A stretch of 51,495 nucleotides of DNA from Candidatus Agathobaculum merdipullorum (GCA_019115185.1 DXDZ01000041.1:1-51495), one strand, 5' to 3'. Positions 17,430-25,887 are shown, numbered from the stretch's first letter. The notes: generated by a model from the sequence alone, not told the origin. Made by a program: numbers and translations.

Positions 17430-18269
17430 ATGGTTGTATATCTGGATGTGCTGTTTGCGGTCAATGCATTGATGGACGGCGCGACGCTGCTCGCGGCTGC
17501 AGCGCTTGGCGGGGTGCGCGCCGGACGCATCTGGCTGCTGCTGGCGGCAGCGCTGGGCGGCGGATATGCGGTTCTGGCGGCGGTTGTGCCGATCTTTGCA
17601 GTGCTGCCGCTGCGTGTGCTCACAGGTATCGGCCTGTGTGGCGTGGCTTTCAGTGGAAAGCCCGCCTTCGGACGGGTGTGCGCGCTGTATTTTGTGGTGG
17701 CGGCATCTTTCGCAGGGCTGGCGGCGGCGCTGGGCGCAGCAACCGGGCGGCGGCTGCTGTTTGGTGCGGGATATTATTTTTCCATACCGTTTCGCGTGTT
17801 GCTGCTTGCTGCCGCCGCCGGATATGCGCTCAGCGGGGTTTTGCTGCGCGGAGATGCACTGCACGGACCGCTGCGTCGTGAGGTCGAGCGGCTGACTATC
17901 CGCTTTGACGGACGCGAGCGCGAGGTGCGTCTGCTGCACGATACAGGCAACAGTCTGGTTGAACCGGTATCCGGCCGCCCAGCGCTGGTGCTCGGGCGGG
18001 AGGCGGCAAATTGTCTGCTGGGTGCAGAAATCCGGCAGGCGTGGGCAGGGGCAACGGATGCTGCTGCCTGCCTTGCGGCCCTGCCGCCGGAAACGGCAAG
18101 CCGGTTTGGTTTGCTGCCGTACCGGGCGGTCGGTACAGAGAACGGGCTGCTGCTGTATTTCCGACCGGACAGCGTACAGCGTGCGGACGGAACGGCGCTG
18201 GACTGTGTGTGTGCCATTGGGCCGGACGGCATTGGTCAGGGAGCGTATGATGGGCTGATTGGGGTTTGA
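17430..18269 (+). CDS. spoIIGA: Sigma-E processing peptidase SpoIIGA
   Basis: 279 residues. It is a membrane-embedded aspartic protease that cleaves pro-sigma-E in the mother cell. The first 140 residues hold about five hydrophobic segments. The soluble protease domain follows, with the catalytic Asp171 in HDTGNSL. The start has GGTGGAGG about 8 bases upstream. The stop is 14 bases before sigE, the conserved pairing, so protease and substrate are made together. Confidence 0.92.
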   Translation: MVVYLDVLFAVNALMDGATLLAAAALGGVRAGRIWLLLAAALGGGYAVLAAVVPIFAVLPLRVLTGIGLCGVAFSGKPAFGRVCALYFVVAASFAGLAAALGAATGRRLLFGAGYYFSIPFRVLLLAAAAGYALSGVLLRGDALHGPLRREVERLTIRFDGREREVRLLHDTGNSLVEPVSGRPALVLGREAANCLLGAEIRQAWAGATDAAACLAALPPETASRFGLLPYRAVGTENGLLLYFRPDSVQRADGTALDCVCAIGPDGIGQGAYDGLIGV

Positions 18270-18283
18270 AAGGAAGAAAACAT

Positions 18284-18985
18284 ATGGTACTGAAATGGAT
18301 CATGCAGGTATTGGCGCGCTGGTGGAACCGGCGTTCGGTTTACTACATCGGCGGCAGCGAGGTGCTGCCGCCGCCGTTGTCCCCTGAGGAAGAACAGGCA
18401 GCGGTCGAGGCGTGCCAAGCAGGGGATGAACAGGCGCGCAACAAGCTGATTGAGCACAATCTGCGGCTGGTGGTGTTTCTCGCGCGTAAGTTTGAATCGG
18501 CAGCGGTGAGTACGGAGGATTTGATCTCGATTGGTACGATCGGACTAATCAAAGCGGTTGGCACGTATCGCAGCGATAAGAATGTCAAGCTCGCCACTTA
18601 TGCGTCGCGCTGCATTGAAAACGAGATTTTGATGCACCTGCGTAAGCTGGCCGGGCGGCGCACCGAGGTTTCTTTTGACGAGCCGCTTTCTTCCGACTGG
18701 GATGGGAACGAGCTGCTGCTCAGCGACATTCTCGGCACAGAGCCGGACAGCGTCATGCGTCCGATTGAGGACGATGTGGACCGTATGCTGGTGCACCATG
18801 CGCTCGAGCGTCTGCCACCGCGCGAGCGGCAGATCATTTCACTGCGCTTTGGGTTGGGACTCCCCGAATGCATGACGCAAAAAGAGGTCGCGGAGCTGCT
18901 GGGCATTTCGCAGAGCTACATATCCCGGCTGGAGAAGCGAATCATTGCGCGGATGCGTAAGGACATCTTGAAAAACTTTGCATAG
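18284..18985 (+). CDS. sigE: RNA polymerase sigma-E factor (mother cell)
   Basis: 233 residues. An N-terminal pro-sequence (about 1-30, hydrophobic then basic, VLKWIMQVLARWWNRR) precedes region 2 (NLRLVVFLARKFE, DLISIGTIGLIKA, YASRCIENEI) and region 4 (RLPPRERQIISLRFGL, QKEVAELLGISQSYISRLEK). Removal of the pro-sequence by SpoIIGA activates it after engulfment begins. The start at 18284 follows GAAAGGAAG. Candidate sigma-E promoters lie at spoIIP and yqfC in this window. Confidence 0.95.
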   Translation: MVLKWIMQVLARWWNRRSVYYIGGSEVLPPPLSPEEEQAAVEACQAGDEQARNKLIEHNLRLVVFLARKFESAAVSTEDLISIGTIGLIKAVGTYRSDKNVKLATYASRCIENEILMHLRKLAGRRTEVSFDEPLSSDWDGNELLLSDILGTEPDSVMRPIEDDVDRMLVHHALERLPPRERQIISLRFGLGLPECMTQKEVAELLGISQSYISRLEKRIIARMRKDILKNFA

Positions 18986-19057
18986 ACGGCGGCGCTTGCA
19001 TGCGCGGATAAAATGCAGTACAATAGAAGCGCAAAAATAAGTGGGAGCGTGTGTGTC

Positions 19058-19547
19058 ATGCAGGTGGAAATCAGACAGTATGGACAGCAGGATGTGCAGG
19101 AAGCGGCAGCGATTTGGAATGAGGTCGTGGAGGACGGCGTGGCCTTTCCACAGACCGAATTGCTGGATGCGCAAAGCGGTCATGCATTCTTCAGTTCGCA
19201 GTCCTTTACGGGTGTTGCGTTGGATGCGGATAGCGGCGCGATCGTCGGACTGTACATTTTGCACCCAAACAACGTTGGTCGCTGCGGACATATCTGCAAC
19301 GCAAGCTATGCGGTCAAGGGCAGCGCGCGGGCAACACATCGGGGAAAAACTGGTTCTGCACTGCATGAGTAAGGCGAAAGAGCTGGGGTTCGGCATTTTG
19401 CAGTTCAATGCGGTGGTGAAAAGCAATACCGCAGCGCTGCATCTGTATCAAAAGCTGGGCTTTCAGCAGTTGGGTGTTATCCCGGGCGGTTTCCGCTTGA
19501 AGGATGGCACGTTCGAGGATATCATCCCGCATTATCATTTGCTGTAA
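19058..19547 (+). pseudogene. GNAT-family N-acetyltransferase, frameshifted
   Basis: The N-terminal half is read in one frame from ATG 19058 (MQVEIRQYGQQDVQEAAAIW up to SYAVKGSAR, about 19,335). The C-terminal half (ARGQHIGEKLVLHC to IIPHYHLL) continues in another frame and ends at 19547. The shift falls at AAGGGCAGCGCGCGGGCAA. Removing one base there restores the acetyl-CoA loop RGxxIG and a GNAT of about 160 residues. So the gene is disrupted by a one-base insertion or two-base loss, unless this is a sequencing error. Without the repair neither half has a complete acetyl-CoA site. Substrate unknown. Confidence 0.8.
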
Positions 19548-19616
19548 GGCACACCATAAAGCACATAGACGGGAAAAAGTGTGTCGAAACATGGCGTTCG
19601 GCAAAATATTTCGTCG

Positions 19617-19646
19617 GTATATTCAGCCCGTTCGCAGGGGAAAATC
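19617..19646 (+). promoter_or_regulatory. Candidate sigma-F/sigma-G promoter of sigG
   Basis: GTATA (19617-19621), 15 bases, then GGGGAAAATC (19637-19646). This matches the forespore pattern GYWTA then GGnnAnAnT. The same layout occurs at gpr (39,016-39,044). Confidence 0.5.
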
Positions 19647-19689
19647 CTGATAGACGCACATCGGTGCGCAGGACGGGAGGGACTTTTCC

Positions 19690-20067
19690 ATGCAAACCAA
19701 AGTAGAGATTTGCGGGGTGAATACATCGGGGCTGCCGACCTTGTCGGCGGCAAAGACGGATGAATTGCTGGTGCGTGCCGGCAAAGGCGACAAGCAGGCG
19801 CGGGATGAACTGATCCGCGGCAATCTGCGGCTGGTGCTGTCGGTGATCCAGCGGTTTCAGGGACGCGGCGAATCGCCGGACGATTTGTTTCAGGTGGGCT
19901 GTATCGGTTTGATGAAATCCATCGACCACTTTAACACCGAGCTTGGCGTGCGTTTTTCCACCTATGCCGTGCCGATGAACGGAATTTGGGGAAATCTCTC
20001 CGCAAAAGAAAAAGAGACTGCATCATATCCCAAGAAAGACAAAGGAGAAACAAATGTTATTCTGTAA
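19690..20067 (+). pseudogene. sigG: Truncated forespore sigma factor sigma-G (region 2 only)
   Basis: The first 95 residues match sigma-G closely: TKVEICGVNTSGLP at the N-terminus, NLRLVLSVIQRF, DDLFQVGCIGLMKSIDHF and RFSTYAVPM. In intact sigma-G the last segment is followed by an IIGEIRR-type sequence, then regions 3 and 4, about 260 residues in all. Here the frame continues with 27 unrelated residues from about 19,978 and stops at 20067, inside the next gene. The promoter-melting part remains but the -35-binding region 4 is missing, so it should not work as a normal sigma factor. It looks like a deletion joining sigG to the leader of the downstream deaminase gene. Confidence 0.88.
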
Positions 20068-21340
20068 TATCGATCTTTTAGATGAGAATTTTGCGCTTCA
20101 GCGCGGACAATATGTTGGCGTGAAGGATGGCCGCATTGCGTACATAGGAGACACGGAGCCACAGGAGGATTATGGCGAGCGTTATGACGGCCGCCATCGT
20201 CTGTTGCTGCCGGGCTTTTATAATGTGCACAGCCATGCACCGATGACGCTGCTGCGCGGCTACGCGGAAAATCTCCCGCTCCAGCGCTGGCTGAATGAGC
20301 GTGTGTTTCCGTTTGAGGACCAGCTGAGTGATGAAGCGGTTTATTACGCGACGCAGCTCGCAATTGCAGAAATGCTGGCAAGCGGTACGGTGTCGTTTTC
20401 CGATATGTACTTTTTCATGGACGGCATGACAAAGGCCATTCTGGAAAGCAAGATCAAGTGCAACCTCAGCCGCGGACTGACGGTGTTTGACGATAGTGCT
20501 TATGAGCAGACAGCGGCTTATCAGGATAACCTGCGTCTGCTGGGCGAATGGAATGGAGCAGGCGACGGCCGTCTGATCGGCGATCTGTGTATTCACGGCG
20601 AATATACCTCGACGCCCAAGGTGGTCGAGGCGGTCGCGGCACAGGCCAAGGAACGCGGTGCGCGCATGCATATCCATTTGTCCGAAACACAGGCCGAACA
20701 CGAAGAGTGCAAGCAGCGCCACGGCATGACGCCTGCGGCGTACATGCAGGCACGCGGCGTGTTTGATGTGCCGACAACAGCGGCGCACTGCGTCTGGCTG
20801 GAAGGGGAGGATTTCGATATTCTCCGTTCGCATGGCGTGACCGTGGCTTGCTGCCCGGCGAGCAACCTGAAATTGGCATCGGGCTATGCGAATATCCCGA
20901 AGCTGCTCGATATGGGTATCAATGTTGCGCTGGGCACGGATGGCGCGGCTTCTAACAACAACCTGAACATTTTGCAGGACTTGTATTTGTTCGGCGTGGT
21001 CTATAAAGGATATTACCGTGACTCGACGCTCATTACACCGGCGCAGGCGCTGTATGCGGCAACGCGCGCGGGCGCATTGTCGCAGGGCAGAGAGGACAGC
21101 GGCCTGCTGCGCGTCGGCTGCCGTGCTGATCTGTGCGTGATCAACACGGACACCCCGCAGTTCACGCCCATGACCGATGCGGCGTGTAATGTGGTTTACG
21201 CGGCGCAAGGCGCGGATGTGCGTTTGACCATGGTGGATGGCGAAGTGCTGTACCGTGACGGTGTGTATACCACGATTGACATCGAGCGGGTGAAGGCGGA
21301 AACGCAGCGCCACACGGACGAGATCATCCATCGTTTATAA
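20054..21340 (+). CDS. mtaD: 5'-methylthioadenosine/S-adenosylhomocysteine deaminase
   Basis: 428 residues, amidohydrolase superfamily, TrzN/SsnA/MtaD group. The metal ligands are seen as HSH (His59, His61) in NVHSHAPMTLLRG, a later His in AAHCVWL, and the Asp of GTDGAASNNNLN. It should deaminate MTA or SAH to the inosine form. The start at 20054 has AAAGGAG 7 bases upstream. The nucleoside phosphorylase gene follows 15 bases later, so the two may handle SAM by-products. Its leader seems to have been fused to the truncated sigG, whose frame overlaps the first 14 bases. Confidence 0.9.
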   Translation: MLFCNIDLLDENFALQRGQYVGVKDGRIAYIGDTEPQEDYGERYDGRHRLLLPGFYNVHSHAPMTLLRGYAENLPLQRWLNERVFPFEDQLSDEAVYYATQLAIAEMLASGTVSFSDMYFFMDGMTKAILESKIKCNLSRGLTVFDDSAYEQTAAYQDNLRLLGEWNGAGDGRLIGDLCIHGEYTSTPKVVEAVAAQAKERGARMHIHLSETQAEHEECKQRHGMTPAAYMQARGVFDVPTTAAHCVWLEGEDFDILRSHGVTVACCPASNLKLASGYANIPKLLDMGINVALGTDGAASNNNLNILQDLYLFGVVYKGYYRDSTLITPAQALYAATRAGALSQGREDSGLLRVGCRADLCVINTDTPQFTPMTDAACNVVYAAQGADVRLTMVDGEVLYRDGVYTTIDIERVKAETQRHTDEIIHRL

Positions 21341-21355
21341 GAGGGGAGAGTTCAC

Positions 21356-22174
21356 ATGATTACCAAGAAGCAAGTGAAGGAATCCGCGGCTTATCTGCGC
21401 TCGCGGCTTCCTTTTCTGCCGGAGGTTGGCTTGGTGCTGGGTTCCGGGCTGGGCCCGCTGGCGGAGCAACTGCAAGACACGGTCACCATTGCCTATGCGG
21501 AAATTCCACACTTTCGGATTTCGACAGCGCCCGACCATGCAGGGCGATTGGTCTGCGGCATGCTCGCAGGCCGGCGTGTCATTTGCATGCAGGGACGACT
21601 GCACGGCTATGAAGGCTATGCGCCGGATGAGATTGCGTATCCGGTGTATGTCATGCGCGCGCTGGGCGTGCGGGCGCTCGTTCTGACTAACGCTTCCGGC
21701 GGCATCAATACCGGCTTTGAGGTCGGGGATTTTATGCTGATCGAGGATCATATCAATATGATGGGCAAAAGCCCACTGACCGGGGCGAATGACGATCAGC
21801 TTGGCACACGTTTTCCGGATATGACCTTTGCATATGCGCCTGTCTTGCGGGAAAAGGCGCAGGTGGCAGCTGATGCGTGTGGTCTGACATTGCGTCGTGG
21901 CATTTACTGCGGCGTTAACGGGCCGCAATTTGAGACGCCGGCAGAGATCCGCGCGTTCCGCACACTGGGGGCGGATGCGGTCGGTATGTCTACGGTGTTT
22001 GAAGTGATTGCGGCGGCACACTGTGGTTTGCCGGTGGTTGCAGTTTCGATGATTACCAATATGGCGGCTGGAGTGTTGATGCAGCCGCTCTCCGGGGCAG
22101 AGGTCAATGAGATCGCCGCACGGCGGGGAACGGACTTCCAACGGCTGATTACGGCGCTCGTGGAAAAAATCTGA
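21356..22174 (+). CDS. punA: Purine nucleoside phosphorylase
   Basis: 272 residues, trimeric PNP family. It splits inosine or guanosine (or related thio-nucleosides) with phosphate. GSGLG (29-33) forms the phosphate loop, GRLHGYEGY holds phosphate and sugar contacts, NASGGIN carries the base-site Asn, and DHINMMGKSPLTG follows. GAGGGGAG precedes the start. It is cotranscribed with the MTA/SAH deaminase, which suggests salvage of the deaminated nucleoside. Confidence 0.93.
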   Translation: MITKKQVKESAAYLRSRLPFLPEVGLVLGSGLGPLAEQLQDTVTIAYAEIPHFRISTAPDHAGRLVCGMLAGRRVICMQGRLHGYEGYAPDEIAYPVYVMRALGVRALVLTNASGGINTGFEVGDFMLIEDHINMMGKSPLTGANDDQLGTRFPDMTFAYAPVLREKAQVAADACGLTLRRGIYCGVNGPQFETPAEIRAFRTLGADAVGMSTVFEVIAAAHCGLPVVAVSMITNMAAGVLMQPLSGAEVNEIAARRGTDFQRLITALVEKI

Positions 22175-22192
22175 AAAAAATCGAAAAAGGTG

Positions 22193-22221
22193 TTGACAGA
22201 AAGAGAATACCGCGATATAAT
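22193..22221 (+). promoter_or_regulatory. Consensus promoter of tRNA-Pro
   Basis: TTGACA (22193-22198), exactly 17 bases, TATAAT (22216-22221): a perfect sigma-A consensus 40 bases before the tRNA. Confidence 0.92.
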
Positions 22222-22261
22222 ATAAAAGCTGTCACGGTTGAACAAACAATGACAGCGAATC

Positions 22262-22338
22262 CGAGGTGTGGCTCAGCTTGGTAGAGCGCTTCGTTCGGGA
22301 CGAAGAGGCCGCAGGTTCAAATCCTGTCACCTCGACCA
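22262..22338 (+). tRNA. tRNA-Pro (anticodon CGG)
   Basis: 77 bases with encoded CCA. The acceptor stem pairs CGAGGTG with CACCTCG. The anticodon arm is CTTCG-TTCGGGA-CGAAG, giving anticodon CGG (Pro, codon CCG). The T arm reads GCAGG-TTCAAAT-CCTGT. CCG is a common Pro codon in the neighbouring genes. Confidence 0.96.
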
Positions 22339-22341
22339 TCA

Positions 22342-22376
22342 GAAAAAGGCCGTCGGCAATTGCCGACGGCCTTTTT
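22342..22376 (+). terminator. Terminator after tRNA-Pro
   Basis: AAAAAGGCCGTCGGCA pairs with TGCCGACGGCCTTTTT around a 2-base centre, four bases after the tRNA CCA. Confidence 0.92.
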
Positions 22377-22464
22377 GCACTTTTTAATCAAAAGTGACGA
22401 GTGATATACTTGTTTAAACAGAATTAGTCGGGAAGATTGTTAACATTTTAACTGCTTTTGTGCA

Positions 22465-22530
22465 TTTATCCTGCACAGGAGGACGAAAATGTACAGCGTC
22501 CTTGCTGCAAGGACAGGTGTCCTGTGCATT
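22465..22530 (+). promoter_or_regulatory. Structured region with inverted repeats upstream of the GalNAc PTS operon
   Basis: Within the 388-base gap before the PTS genes, TGCACAGGA (22472-22480) is repeated inverted as TCCTGTGCA (22520-22528). Between them a perfect hairpin, GTCCTTG-CTG-CAAGGAC, spans 22498-22514. TCCTG-CA-CAGGA and ACAGG-TGT-CCTGT are also local palindromes. A related palindrome lies between the aldolase genes at 32,054-32,069. Likely operator DNA for the sugar regulator, or an RNA element. A weak TAGAAT at 22604-22609 could be the -10. Confidence 0.45.
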
Positions 22531-22726
22531 TTGGCTAAAATGACCAAATCAAAAATGCAAAAAAACGGATAAAAAGTGCAAATTCATTAAAACACTTTTC
22601 TGGTAGAATAAAAAAGTAGTTTAGAGGATGCATTTTATCATTCCCAGATAAAATGTTTCCGCTTTGTGAAAGAGAGGGGAATTAGTCAACACGGCCAATG
22701 CAAATACTGGAGAAAGGGGAAAGGTT

Positions 22727-23203
22727 ATGCCAGATATTGTATTAACGAGAATCGACAACCGTCTGATCCATGGACAGGTCGCAACCCAGTGGTGCGGCGT
22801 TGTCGGGGCCAATCTGCTGCTTGTTGCAAACGATGCTGTATCGACTGATGAGTTCCGTCAGGGCTTGATGAACATGGCTGCGCCGTCTTATGCGCAGACC
22901 CGTTTCTTCTCGATTGAGAAGACCATCAACATCATCGGTAAGGCTTCGCCGAACCAGCATATCGCAATCATTTGCGAAACGCCGCAGGATGTCCTGAAAC
23001 TGGTCGAAGGCGGCGTACCGATTAAAAAGGTGAACATTGGAAACATGCATATGGCGGATGGGAAGCGCCAGGTTGCAACTTCCGTCGCAGTAAACGACGA
23101 TGATGTAGCATGCTTTAAAAAGCTGCAGGAGCTGGGCGTGGAGCTCGAAATCAAGAGAGTTCCGGATACGCCCGCGGAGAATATCGAAAAATTGTTCAAG
23201 TGA
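22727..23203 (+). CDS. agaV: PTS mannose-family IIB component, GalNAc type
   Basis: 158 residues, cytoplasmic IIB of the mannose/sorbose PTS family. The phosphorylated residue is His15 in RIDNRLIHGQV, the family signature. It takes phosphate from IIA and passes it to sugar entering through IIC/IID. The start follows GAAAGGGGAAAGG. The four PTS genes are in the order IIB, IIC, IID, (unknown), IIA, and the neighbouring AgaS and deacetylase point to GalNAc or galactosamine as substrate rather than mannose. Confidence 0.9.
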   Translation: MPDIVLTRIDNRLIHGQVATQWCGVVGANLLLVANDAVSTDEFRQGLMNMAAPSYAQTRFFSIEKTINIIGKASPNQHIAIICETPQDVLKLVEGGVPIKKVNIGNMHMADGKRQVATSVAVNDDDVACFKKLQELGVELEIKRVPDTPAENIEKLFK

Positions 23204-23237
23204 TATTTACCCGAAAGCACCTGGAAAGGAGTAAGTA

Positions 23238-24062
23238 ATGGAAATTACCATCATCCAGGCGATCTTGGTCTTTGTAGTAGCCTTTATCATGGGTATTGAC
23301 CAGTTCAGCTTCCTGGAATCTTTGTATCAGCCGATCGTAACCTGCCCGATCATCGGTGCCATCCTTGGCAACTTTGAGCTTGGCGTAGTTGTCGGCGGTT
23401 CTTATCAGCTCATCCAGATCGGCTCGATGCCGATCGGCGGCGCTCAGCCCCCCAATGCGATCCTCGGCGGCATCATGGCTACCGTATTCGCAGTTTCGCT
23501 CGGCATGGAAGCTACGCCTGAAGGCGTTGGCGCTGCGCTGGGTCTGGCCATTCCGTTTGCGGTATTCGGCCAGTATGCAGTTACCCTGACCTTCACCATC
23601 ATGTCCGGTATGATGGCCAAGGCTGACAAGTGCGCGGAGAACGCGGACGTCAAGGGTATTCGTAACATCAACTTCATGGAAATGGCGATCCTCGGTGCGC
23701 TGTTTGGCCTGCTGGCTGTTGCCGGTCTGTACGGCGGCTCCGCTCTTGGCCAGACGCTGCAGGACCTGTCCTTCCAGTTCTCTTGGGTCATGGCAGGCCT
23801 CGACGCTGCTGGCGGCGCGATGAAGTTTGTCGGCTTCGCAATTCTGATGAAGGTTATGATGTCCAACGAGATGTGGGGCTTCCTGCTGGCAGGCTTTGCT
23901 ATGGCTCTGCTGTGCGCTGCTAACGCCTCCACCTCTGGCGCAACCCTCATTCTGTGCGCATTCGTAGGCGCTGCAATCGCGATCTATGACTTCTCGATCA
24001 ACACGAAGATCAAGGCGAACGCTGGCGCTGGCAACATGGGAGGTGACTCGGATGGCATATAA
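23238..24062 (+). CDS. agaW: PTS mannose-family IIC component
   Basis: 274 residues, membrane channel subunit with about seven hydrophobic segments. The signature loop is GGSYQLIQIGSMPIGGAQPPNAILGG, here from about residue 53. GAAAGGAG lies before the start. Its stop overlaps the start of the IID gene by 11 bases, implying coupled translation. Confidence 0.93.
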   Translation: MEITIIQAILVFVVAFIMGIDQFSFLESLYQPIVTCPIIGAILGNFELGVVVGGSYQLIQIGSMPIGGAQPPNAILGGIMATVFAVSLGMEATPEGVGAALGLAIPFAVFGQYAVTLTFTIMSGMMAKADKCAENADVKGIRNINFMEMAILGALFGLLAVAGLYGGSALGQTLQDLSFQFSWVMAGLDAAGGAMKFVGFAILMKVMMSNEMWGFLLAGFAMALLCAANASTSGATLILCAFVGAAIAIYDFSINTKIKANAGAGNMGGDSDGI

Positions 24063-25053
24063 TATTCCCGAGAAATATCAGGATCTGACGCCGGCCCCGA
24101 CGCTGGACAAAAAGACCCTGAATAAGATGGTTTGGCTGTCCTGCTTCCTGCAGGCATCCTTCAACTACGAGAGAATGCAGGCTTGCGGCTGGCTGTGGGG
24201 CATGCTCCCCGGCCTTCAGAAGATCCACACCAACAAGGAAGACCTCAAGGCTTCCATGGCACATAACCTGGACTTCCTGAATACCCACCCGTTCCTCGTA
24301 ACGTTCGTTATGGGCATTGTGCTTTCGCTCGAGCAGAACAAGGCTGATACCCAGACGATCCGCTCTGTACGTATTTCTGCTGCCGGCCCGCTCGGTGGTA
24401 TCGGTGACGCACTGTTCTGGCTGACGCTGGTTCCGATCACCGCAGGCCTGACCGCGAATATCGCCCTGCAGGGCAATATCCTCGGCGCAATCCTGTTCCT
24501 GATTATCTTTAATGCAGTGCAGTTTGCCGTTCGTTTTGGCCTGATGTACTGGTCTTACGGCTTGGGCACCAAGGCAGTTACCATGCTGACTTCGAGCGCA
24601 AAGGAGTTCACCCGTGCGGCGAGCATCCTCGGCGTATTCGTAGTCGGCGGCCTGATCGCAAACTACGGCGGCACCACCGTTCGTATGATCGTTGGCGATA
24701 CTCAGATCAACATCCAGTCCCTGCTTGACGGCATTCTGCCCAAGCTGATCCCGCTGCTGATCACCCTCGCTCTGTATGCCCTCATCAAGAAGGGCTGGAC
24801 GCCGGTTAAGTGCATCCTGCTCATTCTGGTTTGCGGTATCGTGGGCTGTGCGTTCGGCATCTGGACCGGTAACTCGCAGGCAATGGACGCTGACGGCAAC
24901 ACCATCCCCGGCGGCTACAATCCGCTGGTCGAGTGGTATGACTATCCGGAACCCGCTCCGGCTGAAAAGACCGGTCAGCAGGCTTGGGATGCTCTGAACT
25001 CGGTTGTTACCGAGCTGCAGCAGTCCGGTGTAACGGTTACTATGCCGGAATAA
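24052..25053 (+). CDS. agaE: PTS mannose-family IID component
   Basis: 333 residues, about 50 longer than many IID proteins because of a C-terminal tail. The opening KTLNKMVWLSCFLQASFNYERMQ and GPLGGIGDALFW are family hallmarks, followed by several hydrophobic segments. The start at 24052 has GGGAGGTGA upstream inside the end of IIC; the longer frame from 23986 runs back into IIC and is rejected. The tail after about 285 is polar with a Pro/Glu stretch. Confidence 0.93.
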   Translation: MAYNIPEKYQDLTPAPTLDKKTLNKMVWLSCFLQASFNYERMQACGWLWGMLPGLQKIHTNKEDLKASMAHNLDFLNTHPFLVTFVMGIVLSLEQNKADTQTIRSVRISAAGPLGGIGDALFWLTLVPITAGLTANIALQGNILGAILFLIIFNAVQFAVRFGLMYWSYGLGTKAVTMLTSSAKEFTRAASILGVFVVGGLIANYGGTTVRMIVGDTQINIQSLLDGILPKLIPLLITLALYALIKKGWTPVKCILLILVCGIVGCAFGIWTGNSQAMDADGNTIPGGYNPLVEWYDYPEPAPAEKTGQQAWDALNSVVTELQQSGVTVTMPE

Positions 25054-25164
25054 AATAGAACAGTTTGTCGGAGTACGTGCTCCGGCAAGGTAAAATGATA
25101 GGGGGAGATGGCGATTGGGATCATTTCCCCCTATTGATTGAAATGCAAGAAATCAGGTGTTTGT

Positions 25165-25860
25165 GTGAGTGCAATTACGGCGTCGGTCATATTTCTTCTG
25201 TTTGCCTGTTATGTAGGCGTTCAGGTGATGAAAAATTTTCAGCTTCGGCAGCTGAACGGCAGCCTTGGACGCAAGGACTATGAAACAGTGGAGAAATTGG
25301 CGGATATGCCGATGTTCCGCAGGCTGCTTGGAGAATATACGTGTGATCTGTATAAGCTGCGCGCTTTATATCTGGCGCAGGATATCGCGCGGTTTGAGGA
25401 CATGCTGCATCATATGATTGCGGCAACGTATAAGAATCCGGCAGATAAGAAAAGCTTTCTGGAGCAGTATTTCCACACGTTTCTGCTGAAAGAAAATAAA
25501 AAGTATGTGGATTGGCTTTTGGAGGCAATTCGGCAGACTGGGGACGAGAAGCTCATACGATACACAGAACAGGCGTATGAAGTCGTAATCAATCAGCGCA
25601 ACGATCTGATCGAAACCATGGATGCACAGATTGATGCAAAACAGTATTATGGTTTTCGTTTGGGCGTGATCCTTGTTATGATCGCCAGACAATATGAACG
25701 TCTGGGCGATGAGGAAAACGCAGGAATAAATTATCGAAGTGCCAAGGTCTGTTTCCCGCCGAAGGCCATCTATATCCCGGTGATACGGGAGAGCCTGAAG
25801 CGTTTGGGACAGCCGGAGGACATACAGGAAGGGATGCGTGCGCAGGTACGTCGCCGCTGA
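25165..25860 (+). CDS. Membrane-anchored helical-repeat protein of unknown function in the PTS operon
   Basis: About 231 residues from a GTG start with AGGTG just upstream; TTG at 25138 (240 residues) is an alternative that would add a basic N-terminus. One transmembrane helix (about residues 3-23) is followed by a soluble, helix-rich domain with TPR-like spacing and many aromatic and charged residues, ending QVRRR. I do not recognise a named family. It lies between PTS IID and IIA in the same direction. A hairpin (AGGGGGA 25100-25106 with TCCCCCT 25126-25132) sits ahead of it. Context suggests a membrane partner of the transporter; this is inference. Confidence 0.72.
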   Translation: MSAITASVIFLLFACYVGVQVMKNFQLRQLNGSLGRKDYETVEKLADMPMFRRLLGEYTCDLYKLRALYLAQDIARFEDMLHHMIAATYKNPADKKSFLEQYFHTFLLKENKKYVDWLLEAIRQTGDEKLIRYTEQAYEVVINQRNDLIETMDAQIDAKQYYGFRLGVILVMIARQYERLGDEENAGINYRSAKVCFPPKAIYIPVIRESLKRLGQPEDIQEGMRAQVRRR

Positions 25861-25887
25861 AATAATGATGGAGATAGGAGAAGAACA

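Noticed and set aside
19978-20053. Programmed frameshift rescuing full-length sigma-G
   Set aside because: No frame downstream of 19,978 encodes sigma regions 3 or 4; the sequence goes straight into the deaminase gene.
20078-21331. 417-codon minus-strand frame
   Set aside because: Shadow of the amidohydrolase gene, with no recognisable motif.
22342-22376. Perfect palindrome as a recombination or attachment site
   Set aside because: It directly follows the tRNA and ends in T residues, so a terminator explains it; no integrase or duplicated tRNA end is seen.
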